A stretch of DNA of 64,000 bases from Bradyrhizobium australiense (GCF_013114825.1 NZ_JAAVLX010000012.1:124001-188000), one strand, 5' to 3'. Positions 26,624 through 35,174 are shown, counted from the first letter of the stretch. Notes: generated by a model not told the origin, from the sequence alone. Program-made: numbers and translations.

Positions 26624-27252
26624 AGCTCAGGCCCGTTCCGATCAATCACCGTACCAGCCGGCCACTCGCTGATCGGCCGTCCAATCGGCAGAACCAGGAC
26701 AAGCACGTCCTCGACGCGCGTGGGCGATAACTTCAGATACACATCCGGAAGGGTGGACCGCACGCGGACCCCGGAGATAATAGTTGCCAGACCGCGGCGG
26801 GCCAGCAACCTTGTAAGATGTTCCTTCAGCGCATGCCGAACCGTACCGAAACCGAACGGAACGGCAAGCTTCTGCAGTACTGGATACATCACGCGCATTG
26901 AGTGCGTGATTCCGAGTCCCTCAAGATCCGGACGTACCCCGTACAATCCTAGCTCGGCCACTAGTAGATCGACGTCTCCGATCTTGATGAAGCGGCGTAG
27001 CGCGCCGATATGAGCGGCTACGCCGCGTGTGTCGTAGCCGATTACACGGAGCTCAGGTCTCGCGCCGGCCCAACTTCGATAGTCTCCGAATGGTTTGGCA
27101 TTGAATTCCCCGGTGGGACCATAGGTCTTTCGGAAGAAGTCGGAGAGTTCGATATGGTCGGCGAGGCGCAGTTCATTTTCCCAGACCACCCTCCACCGCA
27201 CCGGCGAGCGCACGGACACACCTGCCGTAGAGCTGGATACGGCAATATTCAT
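26620..27252 (-). CDS. nodA: NodA, N-acyltransferase of Nod factor synthesis
   Basis: 210 aa, the constant NodA length. It begins MNIAVSSSTAGVSVRSP and contains RWRVVWENELRLADHIELSD, GVRPDLEGLGITHSMR and VPFGFGTVRHA, all NodA landmarks. It transfers a fatty acyl chain to the free amine made by NodB. The ATG at 27250-27252 overlaps the nodK stop (ATGA), coupling the two. The longer open frame upstream is nodK in another frame. Confidence 0.97.
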   Translation of the reverse strand: MNIAVSSSTAGVSVRSPVRWRVVWENELRLADHIELSDFFRKTYGPTGEFNAKPFGDYRSWAGARPELRVIGYDTRGVAAHIGALRRFIKIGDVDLLVAELGLYGVRPDLEGLGITHSMRVMYPVLQKLAVPFGFGTVRHALKEHLTRLLARRGLATIISGVRVRSTLPDVYLKLSPTRVEDVLVLVLPIGRPISEWPAGTVIDRNGPEL

Positions 27253-27605
27253 AATTGCCTCGCATGCACTGTCTGGCGCTTGACGATGGACTTGATGCAC
27301 GCGAGCCGTTCGCTTTCGATGAATGGCTTCAGCGGGGAATTGGAAACGCTGGCTGCGGCCAGATGCTGGCATAGCTCGAGCCCAGCCACTCCGGGCCACT
27401 GAACATTCGCTATCAAGCAGGACGTGCTGCGAGAACGGCTGAATTGCAAGAACTCCTCTGCGCACTGGACAGATTCGCAACTTTCGCCTGTCAAACAGAG
27501 TGCGCCTGTCAGCGCTCTACGCATCGATGCGTCGCTATCCACGATGGAGATTACATCGAGCGCATGTGCCATTCGCACCAGATCCACTGGGGACTTCTCC
27601 TGCAT
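27249..27605 (-). CDS. nodK: NodK, first gene of the nod operon, degenerate receiver domain
   Basis: 118 aa from ATG 27603-27605. The position between nod box and nodA marks it as NodK (B. elkanii type; nodY in B. japonicum), whose function is unknown. Residues about 14-80 read like a FixJ-type receiver: ISIVDSDASMRRALTGAL, AEEFLQFS, CLIANVQWPGVAGLEL. The acidic pair is there, but the phosphoryl-accepting Asp (normally LDVQMPG) is Asn (ANVQWPG), and the receiver is cut before its last helix and strand. The C-terminal 35 residues are basic. Longer starts back to 27956 are open, but the leader they cover matches the untranslated second leader at 14773-15210. Confidence 0.85.
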   Translation of the reverse strand: MQEKSPVDLVRMAHALDVISIVDSDASMRRALTGALCLTGESCESVQCAEEFLQFSRSRSTSCLIANVQWPGVAGLELCQHLAAASVSNSPLKPFIESERLACIKSIVKRQTVHARQL

Positions 27606-28019
27606 TTTGCGCACGATTTGGCTGCTATGGACACGCGATAGATTTGGCCGGGTCGCAAAGGCATTTGGCGCCTGCAATCGGCAGCTCCTGACTGGTTGCG
27701 ACGTTAGAGCGAACTGGCGGGCTGGATCAATTCTATGGAGGTAAACGGTCAATATAGAAACAGTTGGAGAAGCTATACGAACGTTTACCGGTACTGAGCG
27801 GCGATGCGACCTGCGGCACGCCTGTCGCGTCAAGCCACTGCGATGCAGTTTGCGCAACCCGTTGAAAACTCTGGCTCCAATGGACATGCGCTTCGATCGG
27901 CACTCGGGGTGCAGCTGAGACTTTTTCGCGGAGCCGGGGCAAAGACCGATAAGCATTCCTGATATGCCTGAACTTTTTGTTTGTCCCGACCGACGGCTTT
28001 GCTATCCGCCATTCGGCAC
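27606..28019 (-). repeat. Leader of the nodK operon, duplicated at 14773-15210
   Basis: 414 bp between nod box and nodK start. It is unusually long for a leader and is the partner of the leader upstream of the sulfotransferase (see that entry). Reading frames exist (to 27956) but are not shared between the two copies. Confidence 0.75.
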
Positions 28020-28066
28020 AGTTGGTAAAATCGATTGTTTTTATTGAACTCATCCAAAGGATGGAT
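28020..28066 (-). promoter_or_regulatory. nod box of nodKABCSUIJ-nolO
   Basis: Minus strand ATCCAT-N6-GATG, then AAAACAATCGATTTTACCAA: a complete 47-bp nod box. It ends 11 bp from the nodD1 ATG on the other strand, so NodD1 bound here can also affect its own gene. Confidence 0.95.
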
Positions 28067-28077
28067 AACTCCACGCT

Positions 28078-29022
28078 ATGCGCTTCAAAGGACTTGATCT
28101 AAATCTTCTCGTCGCGCTCGATGCTCTGATGACCGAGCGCAATCTCACCGCGGCGGCACGCAGCATCAATCTGAGCCAGCCGGCCATGAGTGCGGCCGTC
28201 GCCCGGCTACGCGCTTATTTCCGCGATGAACTATTTACGATGAGGGGCCGGGAGCTTGTCCCAACACCACGAGCGAAGCGGCTCGCAGCTCCGATTCGCG
28301 AGACTCTGGTGCACATTCAGCTCTCCATTATTTCCCGCGACACGTTCAACCCAGCCGACTCGGACCGCCGCTTCAGGATCCTGCTTTCCGATTTCATGAC
28401 AGTTGTTTTTTTTCGAAGGATCCTCGACCGTGTCGCGCAGGAAGCTCCCGCCGTCCGGTTCGAATTTCTGCCCTTTATCGATGAGCCCGATGAGCTTCTG
28501 CGGAGCGGCGAAGTCGATTTTCTTGTCTTACCGGAATTGTTCATGTCGAGCGCGCATCCTAAAGCGACACTGTTCGAGGAGACACTCGTGTGCGTAGGCT
28601 GCCGCACTAACAAGCAGCTGTCACGGCAGCTTACATTCGACAAATACATATCAATGGGACACGTTGCAGCCAAGTTTGGGCAGGCGCTTAGGCCCAATAT
28701 TGAGGAGTGGTTCTTGCTTGAGCACGGTCTTAAGAGACGCATCGAGGTCGCTGTGCAGGGCTTTACGATGATCCCGCCGATGCTATCGGGGACTGAGCGT
28801 ATAGCGACGATGCCCTCAAGGTTGGCCCAGCATTTCGCAAAGACGATGCCCCTGCGGATCGTCGAAACTCCTCTCCCACTTCCCGCATTCACCGAGGCCA
28901 TCCAATGGCCTGCCCTCCACAATACTGATCCGGCAAGCATTTGGATGCGGCGGATAATGTTGCAGGAGGCGGCCCGCATGGCTTCTCCGCGTGAGCCCCC
29001 CCGAAATCGCAGGCGCTGCTAG
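28078..29022 (+). CDS. nodD1: NodD1, LysR-type flavonoid-responsive activator
   Basis: 314 aa. N-terminal winged HTH (MRFKGLDLNLLVALDALMTE, then LSQPAMSAAVARLRAYF at about 36-52) and LysR effector domain. It starts at an ATG divergent from the nod operon. NodD proteins bind nod boxes and activate in the presence of plant flavonoids. About 80 percent of its residues match NodD2 in this window by eye. It ends at 29022, and no other gene follows closely. Confidence 0.97.
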   Translation: MRFKGLDLNLLVALDALMTERNLTAAARSINLSQPAMSAAVARLRAYFRDELFTMRGRELVPTPRAKRLAAPIRETLVHIQLSIISRDTFNPADSDRRFRILLSDFMTVVFFRRILDRVAQEAPAVRFEFLPFIDEPDELLRSGEVDFLVLPELFMSSAHPKATLFEETLVCVGCRTNKQLSRQLTFDKYISMGHVAAKFGQALRPNIEEWFLLEHGLKRRIEVAVQGFTMIPPMLSGTERIATMPSRLAQHFAKTMPLRIVETPLPLPAFTEAIQWPALHNTDPASIWMRRIMLQEAARMASPREPPRNRRRC

Positions 29023-29432
29023 GTTTTGCTCGAGGCCTCTTAACACCTGGTCTCGGCCATCCAGATGCTTCAAGATCACCTGCTCGCTCCGGCCGCTGTC
29101 GTATGCCGCATGTCTCGGAAGCCCGCACTGCAAGAGGCACGTACGCCACTTCTGCATGCAGAAGAACCCCTGCAGTTCGATGTCAGCCGCAGCGCGCCCG
29201 AATTGGCGCGCTTAAGCAGCCGCTGATCAAGTAGCGATACAATCTTGCTTCGCGCCAGCCGCCTGGCAGGTCTGCCGCAAGATGTTCTAGGAACTAGGCA
29301 AAGAGCGCAGCGGAGGGCTTTTACGCGATTGTGGCGGGCTGCATTTGGCACCTGTGCCCGCGAGGTGGTTCAGATATTCCGACAGACACATTTGTCGAAT
29401 GAAATTATGTTCAGCTACACCAACGAAATTGC
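29023..29432. other. Intergenic region after nodD1
   Basis: No gene recognised. The frames on both strands are short and do not resemble a family. It lies between nodD1 and the nolA-like promoter fragment. Confidence 0.45.
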
Positions 29433-29463
29433 TTGAATCGCACACTGCGTCAGGTTGTAGGCT
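29433..29463 (+). promoter_or_regulatory. MerR-type promoter upstream of nodD2 (NolA-site candidate)
   Basis: TTGAAT at 29433-29438 and TAGGCT at 29458-29463 are separated by 19 bp, the overlong spacer of MerR-family promoters. The spacer shares GCGTCAGGTTG with the nolA promoter. The following 60 bp resemble the nolA 5' coding region (GCTATGCCACG, GTGGATAGCGCAT) but have no open frame, so this is a transplanted nolA promoter fragment. It points to nodD2. Confidence 0.65.
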
Positions 29464-29699
29464 CACAAACGACGAGCAAAGCTATGCCACGCGGAGCGTG
29501 GATAGCGCATCTGCGGCGCTATTGGCGTAATGGTGGGCAACGCGCCCTACTCTCAGCGGTTCATAGTGATCGATGTAGCGCTGGGAGCGAGCTGAGCGCA
29601 CCAAAGGCCCTACTTCAAGCCGCGGGCGACTTCCTCGCCCGCTCGCATCTTCCGTTGCGCAACCAACATGCTTGCGACGAGTACGAGAGCCTTCTGTGC

Positions 29700-29811
29700 G
29701 ATCGCGCGGGAAGCCCAGAAAGAGCCTAGCTCGGGGGGCGACTGGGACCTTCATCGAAGTAACCATTGTTGCTCAATGTTTACAACGCAAAGGCTTTCAG
29801 CGGGAGACGAT
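29700..29811 (-). pseudogene. Inverted nodC 3'-end fragment upstream of nodD2
   Basis: The minus strand reads LPLKAFAL, a stop, TLSNNGY, against LPVKAYALCTLSNSDW in NodC (about residue 390). The DNA block TTGCTCAATGT-ACAA-GCA-AGGCTTTCA-GGGAG is shared with the nodC complement at 24783-24828. It is a short relic, about 100 bp, that ends at the nodD2 RBS; the GGGAG of nodD2 itself appears to come from it. Confidence 0.65.
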
Positions 29812-30765
29812 ATGCGTTTTAAGGGCCTTGATCTAAATCTTCTTGTTGCGCTCGATGCTTTGATGACCGAGCGTAACCTCACCGCGGCGGCACGCAGCAT
29901 CAAGCTGAGCCAGCCGGCCATGAGCGCCGCCGTCGCCCGACTACGCGCCTATTTCCGCGATGACCTATTTACGATGAGAGGCCGGGAACTGGTTCCAACA
30001 CGGCGTGCCGAAGGGCTCGCCGCCCCTATTCGCGAGGCTCTGCTGCACATCCAGCTCTCGATTATTTCCCAGGATGTGTTCAACCCTGCCAAATCGGATC
30101 GCCGCTTCCGGATCCTCCTGTCCGATTTCATGACAATCGTATTCTTTCGAAAGGTCGTGGACCGTGTCGCACGGGAAGCTCCCGCCGTCAGTTTCGAATT
30201 GCTGCCACTCGCCGATGCGACCGACGAGCTTCTCCGGCGCGGTGAAGTCGATTTTCTTATCTTGCCGGAATTGTTCATGTCGAGCGCACACCCTAAAGCC
30301 ACATTGTTCGAGGAGAGACTCGTGTGCGTCGGATGCCGCACGAACAAGCAGCTTCGAACGCCGCTTACATTCGAGAGATACATGTCCATGGGACATGTTG
30401 CGGTCAAGTTCGGGCTTACGCGAAAGCCCTCCATTGAGGAATGGTTCTTCCTCAAGTACGGTCTCAACAGACGCATCGAGATTGTCGTGCAGAGCTTTAG
30501 CATGATCCCCCCGGTACTATTGGATACTGACCGCATAGGTACGATGCCCTCAAAGCTGGTTAAGCATTTCGAAAACACGATGCCCCTGCAGATCGTCGAA
30601 CTCACGCGGTCACTTCCCGCGTTTACCGAGGCTCTCCAATGGCCCGCTTTTCACAATGGTGATCCGGCAAGCATCTGGATGCGGCAGATATTGTTGGAAG
30701 AGGCGTCCCGCATGAGTCCTCCGTCTGAGACCACGAAAGATGCAGGCGCCCCTAAATTCACTTAA
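29812..30765 (+). CDS. nodD2: NodD2, LysR-type regulator
   Basis: 317 aa from ATG 29812 (GGGAG eight bases before). The open frame extends 48 codons upstream, but those codons are in the nodC relic. It has the same HTH as NodD1 with small changes (SIKLSQPAMSAAVARLRAYF) and a LysR effector domain. In B. japonicum NodD2 represses nod genes and is itself activated by NolA; the MerR-type promoter at 29433 fits that. Same direction as nodD1, so a tandem duplication is likely. Confidence 0.96.
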   Translation: MRFKGLDLNLLVALDALMTERNLTAAARSIKLSQPAMSAAVARLRAYFRDDLFTMRGRELVPTRRAEGLAAPIREALLHIQLSIISQDVFNPAKSDRRFRILLSDFMTIVFFRKVVDRVAREAPAVSFELLPLADATDELLRRGEVDFLILPELFMSSAHPKATLFEERLVCVGCRTNKQLRTPLTFERYMSMGHVAVKFGLTRKPSIEEWFFLKYGLNRRIEIVVQSFSMIPPVLLDTDRIGTMPSKLVKHFENTMPLQIVELTRSLPAFTEALQWPAFHNGDPASIWMRQILLEEASRMSPPSETTKDAGAPKFT

Positions 30766-31859
30766 AGCGTCTTCTCACCTCCTCTTCCATCAATCCGGGT
30801 TACCCAACTGAGCCTTATTCATCCTAAGCGCGAATTCGCAAAGCGTGCTCTGTCTCTAATATCTAGACGCATATCTCAGCCGTCTCGCGCGCGCTTAACA
30901 TAGCTCCTCTCGGCTTGACGCCATTCTCTGTCGAGCTCGATGGCGACAATTTGCGGCGTTGAAGACTAGTGACCCATTGCAAATGCCTATTGAACCTGCC
31001 ACACCGGCAATGTTCTCTAGCCAGCGGTTGGGCTCGCTCGAGAGGATAGCGACCCAGTCCAGCAGAGACGGAGCGCGACATGCAAACGACCTACGCGATC
31101 AAGGACATTTCCTACACATGGTCGGCGGCAGTTCTGGCCCGAAGTCAGCTCCGATATCTACATTCGCTGGACATTCGTTCTCCTCGGAGCTGATGACTTT
31201 GCGGGGCGCCTGGTCCTCAGGCCGAACTCCCTCCCCACCTCCAGCAGCACATCATCTGCAAATCGCAGCGGTTGCAGGACTGATCTGCGAGGCCAAGTAC
31301 GCGCTCCTGGCAACCCAATTGCGCAACTAACTCGCAAGCGCGCTGATCTCAGCAGAACTCGACATTCGCCTGCTGGGTTGCGAAGAACAGTGAGACTAGC
31401 TAATCGGCCCAGATGCGCGCAGCGCATCTGGGCCCGATTATTCGGAGGCATTGACCGTCTGCGTGTCCAGCATTTGGTATACATTAAGACAGCGGGTGCC
31501 AAGCTGAGCAAGACATTGGGATTATCGTTGTTGGATCCGCAGTGGCTGCCGACCGATGCTCGTATCGGCTGCGCGCTTTCTTGCAGCCATGACTTCGAAT
31601 AGCGGCCTACCGAATGTGGGAATTGTCTTCTTCGCCGTGCCAATCCGGCTGCACAGGGCACTCGGTGCTCGCAAACGTTCCGAGAAAAGCTAGTCGAGTC
31701 GCCCGCGCGGCCTTGAGGCGGAGCAAAGCGCGACTGTGTTGCGCAACAGCATCACTTCAACGTATACCGCATCTTCGTCGCTGTACGCCCGCGGCCTGTC
31801 TTCTTTTGGCCAAACGTCTTAGCCACGTGCGGCCGCCTTAGCGTTAATCAAGGAGCCGA
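30766..31859. other. 1.1-kb intergenic region between nodD2 and the 70-aa gene
   Basis: No credible gene. Short frames on both strands include 31378-31602 (contains KLSKTLGLSLL) but without continuity. A block TGAACCTGCC followed by GCAATGTTCTC (about 30990) is also found after nolA (about 32930), so the two gene ends share ancestry. A long hairpin is at 31401-31440. Confidence 0.5.
31401..31440. repeat. Long near-perfect hairpin
   Basis: TAATCGGCCCAGATGCGC, loop GCA, then its complement with one extra G (GCGCATCTGGGCCCGATTA): 18 pairs and a one-base bulge. No U-run. It could be the end of a lost element or a structured RNA; the role is unknown. Confidence 0.6.
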
Positions 31860-32072
31860 ATGTTGCAGCAATACAGTGGTGTCTACGATCCGGAAGACCT
31901 CTCGGTCTTGGGAAGGATTTTTGATGAAGCAGTCGCGGCTTTACCGGCCTCTATGCGAACTCCTGAAAATCGAACGGCAATCGCCACGCTTGTTCTGCAA
32001 CGTGCAGCAGCCGGTGAGGCCAACTTAGCGTCCCTGATGAACTTGATGGGCGCCATTGCTTCTGCTGCTTGA
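31860..32072 (+). CDS. Small conserved-type hypothetical protein, 70 aa
   Basis: 70 aa, acidic to neutral, mostly helical, with no signal peptide (MLQQYSGVYDPEDLSVLG, then a helix ending ALPASM, then RTAIATLVLQRAAAGE). AAGGAG lies seven bases before the ATG. Proteins of this size and pattern are common in Bradyrhizobium genomes, but I know no function. It is 140 bp upstream of nolA, in the same direction, yet nolA has its own MerR-type promoter. Confidence 0.75.
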   Translation: MLQQYSGVYDPEDLSVLGRIFDEAVAALPASMRTPENRTAIATLVLQRAAAGEANLASLMNLMGAIASAA

Positions 32073-32171
32073 TCAGGCGACTCTCTGAGCGCAGCAACGT
32101 TGCTGGCGACAGAAGAGCCGCTTCGCTTGCGCCTGACTCGAAGCAGGTTTCAGGTAGACCATTAAAACAGC

Positions 32172-32202
32172 TTGAATCTCACGCGACGTCAGGTTGTAGG
32201 CT
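32172..32202 (+). promoter_or_regulatory. nolA promoter, MerR type (19-bp spacer)
   Basis: TTGAAT, 19-bp spacer, TAGGCT, ten bases before the nolA ATG. The spacer contains the dyad CTCACG-CGA-CGTCAG, where a MerR dimer would bind and untwist the promoter. It suggests autoregulation by NolA. Confidence 0.75.
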
Positions 32203-32212
32203 TGAAAGAACC

Positions 32213-32920
32213 ATGACAAAAGCTACACCACGAAGGCGTCGATGGCGCATTGGCGAGCTTGCAGAGGCTACCGGAGTAACGGTACGCACGCTGCATCACT
32301 ATGAGCACACGGGCTTACTAAGTGCGTCGGAACGCACCGACGGTGGTCACCGCATGTACGACCGCGAAGGCCTCAAACGGGTACATCAAATCCGAGCGCT
32401 ACGTGAGCTTGGCTTCTCGCTTTACGAGATCCGTAGAGCGATTGAGGGCAGAACGTCGCTTACTGATCTATTGCGCAAGCATTTGGAGAGAATTGAACTT
32501 CAAGTCGCGCGTGCAACCCTGTTGCGAGATCGTTTGCGCAACATGACGACGGACAGTGAACTACAAGTCAGTGTAGATGAGCTACCTGCCACTCTAGATG
32601 CAATGTCGCGGGTCGAGGAAGAACGCCCTCAGCCGCTCCCATGCACATGCGTCATAGACTCAGATCGAGAGGAGCGGTGGCGGAAGATCCGCGACGAGCT
32701 GCGCGATTGTGTGGATCGGGGCGAGCATCCCTGCAGCGAACGGGCAAATGCTGTGGCGCTTAGCGCGCGCTTGCTGATCACAGAAATTGCAGGAGCTGAT
32801 TCGACCGTTTCAACCATACTGAAAGTTCTTGCGCGATTGAGCGCGCCACGCAGTATGGCTGGCTGGGATCCCTGCCTAATGCAATATCTCGACCGCGCAC
32901 TTGCCGCCTTGAACGGATGA
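32213..32920 (+). CDS. nolA: NolA, MerR-family regulator of nodulation
   Basis: 235 aa. Winged HTH of MerR type at residues 12-50 (RIGELAEATGVTVRTLHHYE), followed by a coiled helix and a variable C-terminal domain (PCTCVIDSDREERWRKI). NolA governs genotype-specific nodulation of soybean and activates nodD2 in B. japonicum. ATG 32213 is preceded closely by its promoter, so the leader is very short. Internal Met codons (before YDREGL and before TTDSELQ) could give shorter forms, as reported for NolA2 and NolA3. The ORF extends 48 codons upstream, but these cover the promoter. Confidence 0.96.
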   Translation: MTKATPRRRRWRIGELAEATGVTVRTLHHYEHTGLLSASERTDGGHRMYDREGLKRVHQIRALRELGFSLYEIRRAIEGRTSLTDLLRKHLERIELQVARATLLRDRLRNMTTDSELQVSVDELPATLDAMSRVEEERPQPLPCTCVIDSDREERWRKIRDELRDCVDRGEHPCSERANAVALSARLLITEIAGADSTVSTILKVLARLSAPRSMAGWDPCLMQYLDRALAALNG

Positions 32921-33132
32921 ACTGCGCTGAACCTGCCGCGCATAATGCGTGCGCCCCTGCTATGTTCTCCATCTATGAGAATGAATTGAGCTTTTTGGGG
33001 TCAGGGGCGCGCCGCTTGTGGTTTGCCTCAAATGGTTGAGGACCCCTGTCGCTCTTCTCTCAGTTTTGCAGCGACGCTCCTTTGTCGAGACGTGACTTTG
33101 ACAAATTCATCGAGACGAGCCCCCGAAGGGGC
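32921..33132. other. Intergenic region after nolA
   Basis: No gene. It has a block shared with the region after nodD2 (TGAACCTGCC...GCTATGTTCTC). Confidence 0.45.
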
Positions 33133-33163
33133 TTGAACCTTACGTGGCGTCAAATTGTAGGAT
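33133..33163 (+). promoter_or_regulatory. Third MerR-type promoter (NolA-site candidate), before the cupin gene
   Basis: TTGAAC, 19-bp spacer with CTTACG-TGG-CGTCAA, TAGGAT. The same design as the nolA promoter. The next 50 bp resemble the nolA 5' region (GGACAACTCCACCTAGGCGG). It is 275 bp before the cupin gene. Confidence 0.6.
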
Positions 33164-33394
33164 CTCAATACGACGTAGGGACAACTCCACCTAGGCGGGA
33201 GGACGCATGGACCTGCAGTACGTTCAGAGTTTCTGGGCGATAGCTCCCGCATTCTCGACGCACTGGATGATCATCGTGGCCTTGCAAGTGCTTGATCGGC
33301 GCGAGCCGTTCCGGTCCGGGTGATCGCGGGGTGTACTGGATACTGACGCAGCGTTCGTTACGACTAGTCGGGCTTCGACTTGACATCATGTCGT

Positions 33395-33410
33395 TGGCTC
33401 ATCGGTTGCT
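33395..33410 (+). promoter_or_regulatory. Possible -24/-12 promoter of the cupin gene
   Basis: TGGCTCATCGGTTGCT keeps GG-N10-GC and TTGCT, 28 bp before the cupin ATG. No TGT-N10-ACA is seen upstream (one TGT-N10-GAC at about 33330), so NifA dependence is uncertain. Confidence 0.4.
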
Positions 33411-33437
33411 GCTCAACAGTTAAGTTAAGGATTACGT

Positions 33438-33974
33438 ATGTCTCTAGCTGCTAGGCTAACGCGTCACGAGACGGTCAGAAGGCTCGAGCATTTTTGCAAG
33501 GAGCGGATTGTCAAGGCGGTCTATGCGCCGGTTGCGGTGCTGCCGTCGGCATACTTGCAGCGAAAACACGACAACCGACTAGAGATCAGGGCGGGATGTA
33601 TTCACGTCGCCGTTGCCGGACAGGAACGGAAGCTCGGTCCGAGTTCGCCATGTGACGTCTCAGGCGCCGGTCCTTACAAAGTATGGAATGCAGGCGACGA
33701 ACCCGCAGACACCACATACGTGACGCCGCCGCGGGGATGGACATGCGAAACGTTTGCTGTGTTCGATCGATTGCAGCGTCAGCAGCGCGTCGGACGTGAT
33801 GGAATTCCGCTGATCGCCGCGTCCTTCGACGGCGAACCAATGGTTATTTCGCTCTGTCACGGCAGCTCCGGAGGGTCGGCCGGCCGCGGCATATGCGCTG
33901 TCTTGAGGCATCCAAAGCTGGCGTTATCTCATAACCAAGCGGCGCCCTCACATGCGCAGGAACGGCGAGGCTGA
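33438..33974 (+). CDS. Cupin-domain protein
   Basis: 178 aa, no signal peptide. Residues about 50-125 resemble a small cupin beta-barrel: a turn and strands around RLEIRAGCIHVAVAGQE, the GPSSPCDV loop, then YKVWNAGDEPADTTYVTPPR. The usual metal-binding histidines of cupins are not evident, so a binding or regulatory role is as likely as catalysis. It is preceded by a MerR-type promoter (33133) and a possible sigma54 promoter (33395). The next gene, a periplasmic binding protein, starts 33 bp after it, suggesting one operon. The tail (from about residue 150) is low-complexity. Confidence 0.7.
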   Translation: MSLAARLTRHETVRRLEHFCKERIVKAVYAPVAVLPSAYLQRKHDNRLEIRAGCIHVAVAGQERKLGPSSPCDVSGAGPYKVWNAGDEPADTTYVTPPRGWTCETFAVFDRLQRQQRVGRDGIPLIAASFDGEPMVISLCHGSSGGSAGRGICAVLRHPKLALSHNQAAPSHAQERRG

Positions 33975-34006
33975 TGGCAAACTCAAGCGAACATCCGGAG
34001 CTCTAA

Positions 34007-35113
34007 GTGTCAATTTCTCGAATCACTTCAGCTGCAAGTGCAGCAATCCTCTCTTCTGTTTTGGCTTCGACCGCGCCCGCTGCCGACGTCAATATCGCCG
34101 TGGTCGGCCCGATGACCGGAAGTACTGCTGCGCTTGGCGTACAAATGCGCGATGGTGCTACTGCGGCTGTCGATGCGTTAAATGCTTCGGGCCTACTTCC
34201 CGGTATCAAGGTCATATTGAGCGTCGCCGATGACGCGTGCGATCCCAAGCAGGCCGTCGCAGTTGCCAATCGGCTGACGATGGATCAGCCCAAGTTGGTC
34301 GTTGGCCACTTTTGTTCGTCTTCCTCTATCCCCGCTTCCGACGTTTACGCCGAAGCGAAACTCATTCAGATTTCACCTGGCTCAACGAATCCTCAGCTAA
34401 CAGAGCGTGGTCTCAGGACGGTGTTTCGGATCTGCGGCCGCGATGATCAACAGGGAGTCGTGGCAGCCGAATATATCCTGCGACACTATCGGCACAAAAA
34501 GATTGCCGTTCTTGATGACAAGAGCACCGCCGGCAAGGGCATTGCCGATGTCGTTGCGTCGCGCCTTCAGGAAGCAGGCGAAAAGGCCATTCGGCAAAGC
34601 TATGTGGCCGGCGAGAAGGACTACACGGCCCTGGTCTCAAGAATGAAAAAAGACGGAATCCAGATCGCCTATATCGGCGGCTATTACAACGAGATCGGCT
34701 TGATTGTGCGTCAGGCCGCAGAAGCAGGCGCAGGTCTCACTGTGATGGCGAACGATCCGTTGATGACCAGCGACTTTTCGGCGATCGCTGGCGAAGCAGC
34801 AAACGGCACACTGTTCACCTTTATGCCCGACCCCACCAAGAATGCTCAAGCGGCGGACGCCGTAGCGAGGCTCAAGTCTTCCAACATGTCAGCGGGAGGC
34901 TACACGCTCTACGCCTATGCCGCCGTTCAGGCGTGGGCGGACGCGGTCAAGCGGGCCGGGACCTTCGATGGTCCGCAAGTAGCAGCTGCGCTTCGTTCGC
35001 AGCCAATCCAAACAGTAATCGGGCCGGTCCGGTTCGATACCAAAGGAGACAATGCCGCTCCCGGCTTCGTCGTCTACCGGTGGAATAACAACATTGTCGA
35101 AGCGATCGAGTAA
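34007..35113 (+). CDS. Branched-chain amino acid-type ABC substrate-binding protein
   Basis: 368 aa, LivK/LivJ family (periplasmic binding fold type I). Signal peptide about 1-25 (ASAAILSSVLASTAPAADVN); then NIAVVGPMTGSTAALGVQM, VGHFCSSSSIPASDVYAE and SPGSTNPQLTERG, the ligand-site regions of the family. The GTG start at 34007 has GGAG seven bases before. The cognate permease and ATPase genes are not in the window, so either a distant transporter is used or the protein serves as a sensor. The ligand is unknown; amides, amino acids and aromatic acids are all bound by members. Confidence 0.9.
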   Translation: MSISRITSAASAAILSSVLASTAPAADVNIAVVGPMTGSTAALGVQMRDGATAAVDALNASGLLPGIKVILSVADDACDPKQAVAVANRLTMDQPKLVVGHFCSSSSIPASDVYAEAKLIQISPGSTNPQLTERGLRTVFRICGRDDQQGVVAAEYILRHYRHKKIAVLDDKSTAGKGIADVVASRLQEAGEKAIRQSYVAGEKDYTALVSRMKKDGIQIAYIGGYYNEIGLIVRQAAEAGAGLTVMANDPLMTSDFSAIAGEAANGTLFTFMPDPTKNAQAADAVARLKSSNMSAGGYTLYAYAAVQAWADAVKRAGTFDGPQVAAALRSQPIQTVIGPVRFDTKGDNAAPGFVVYRWNNNIVEAIE

Positions 35114-35174
35114 AACTCATCGCTGCGAGCGCACACGAGTCTAGATATTCAGCCCTAGATATTCTAGCGAAGCA

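Noticed and set aside
31378..31602. Plus-strand frame with a tail resembling ABC-type substrate-binding proteins
   Set aside because: Only about ten residues look similar, and the hairpin lies inside the frame.
31158..31661. 167-codon minus-strand frame between nodD2 and nolA
   Set aside because: Runs through the 18-bp hairpin and shows no protein-like pattern.
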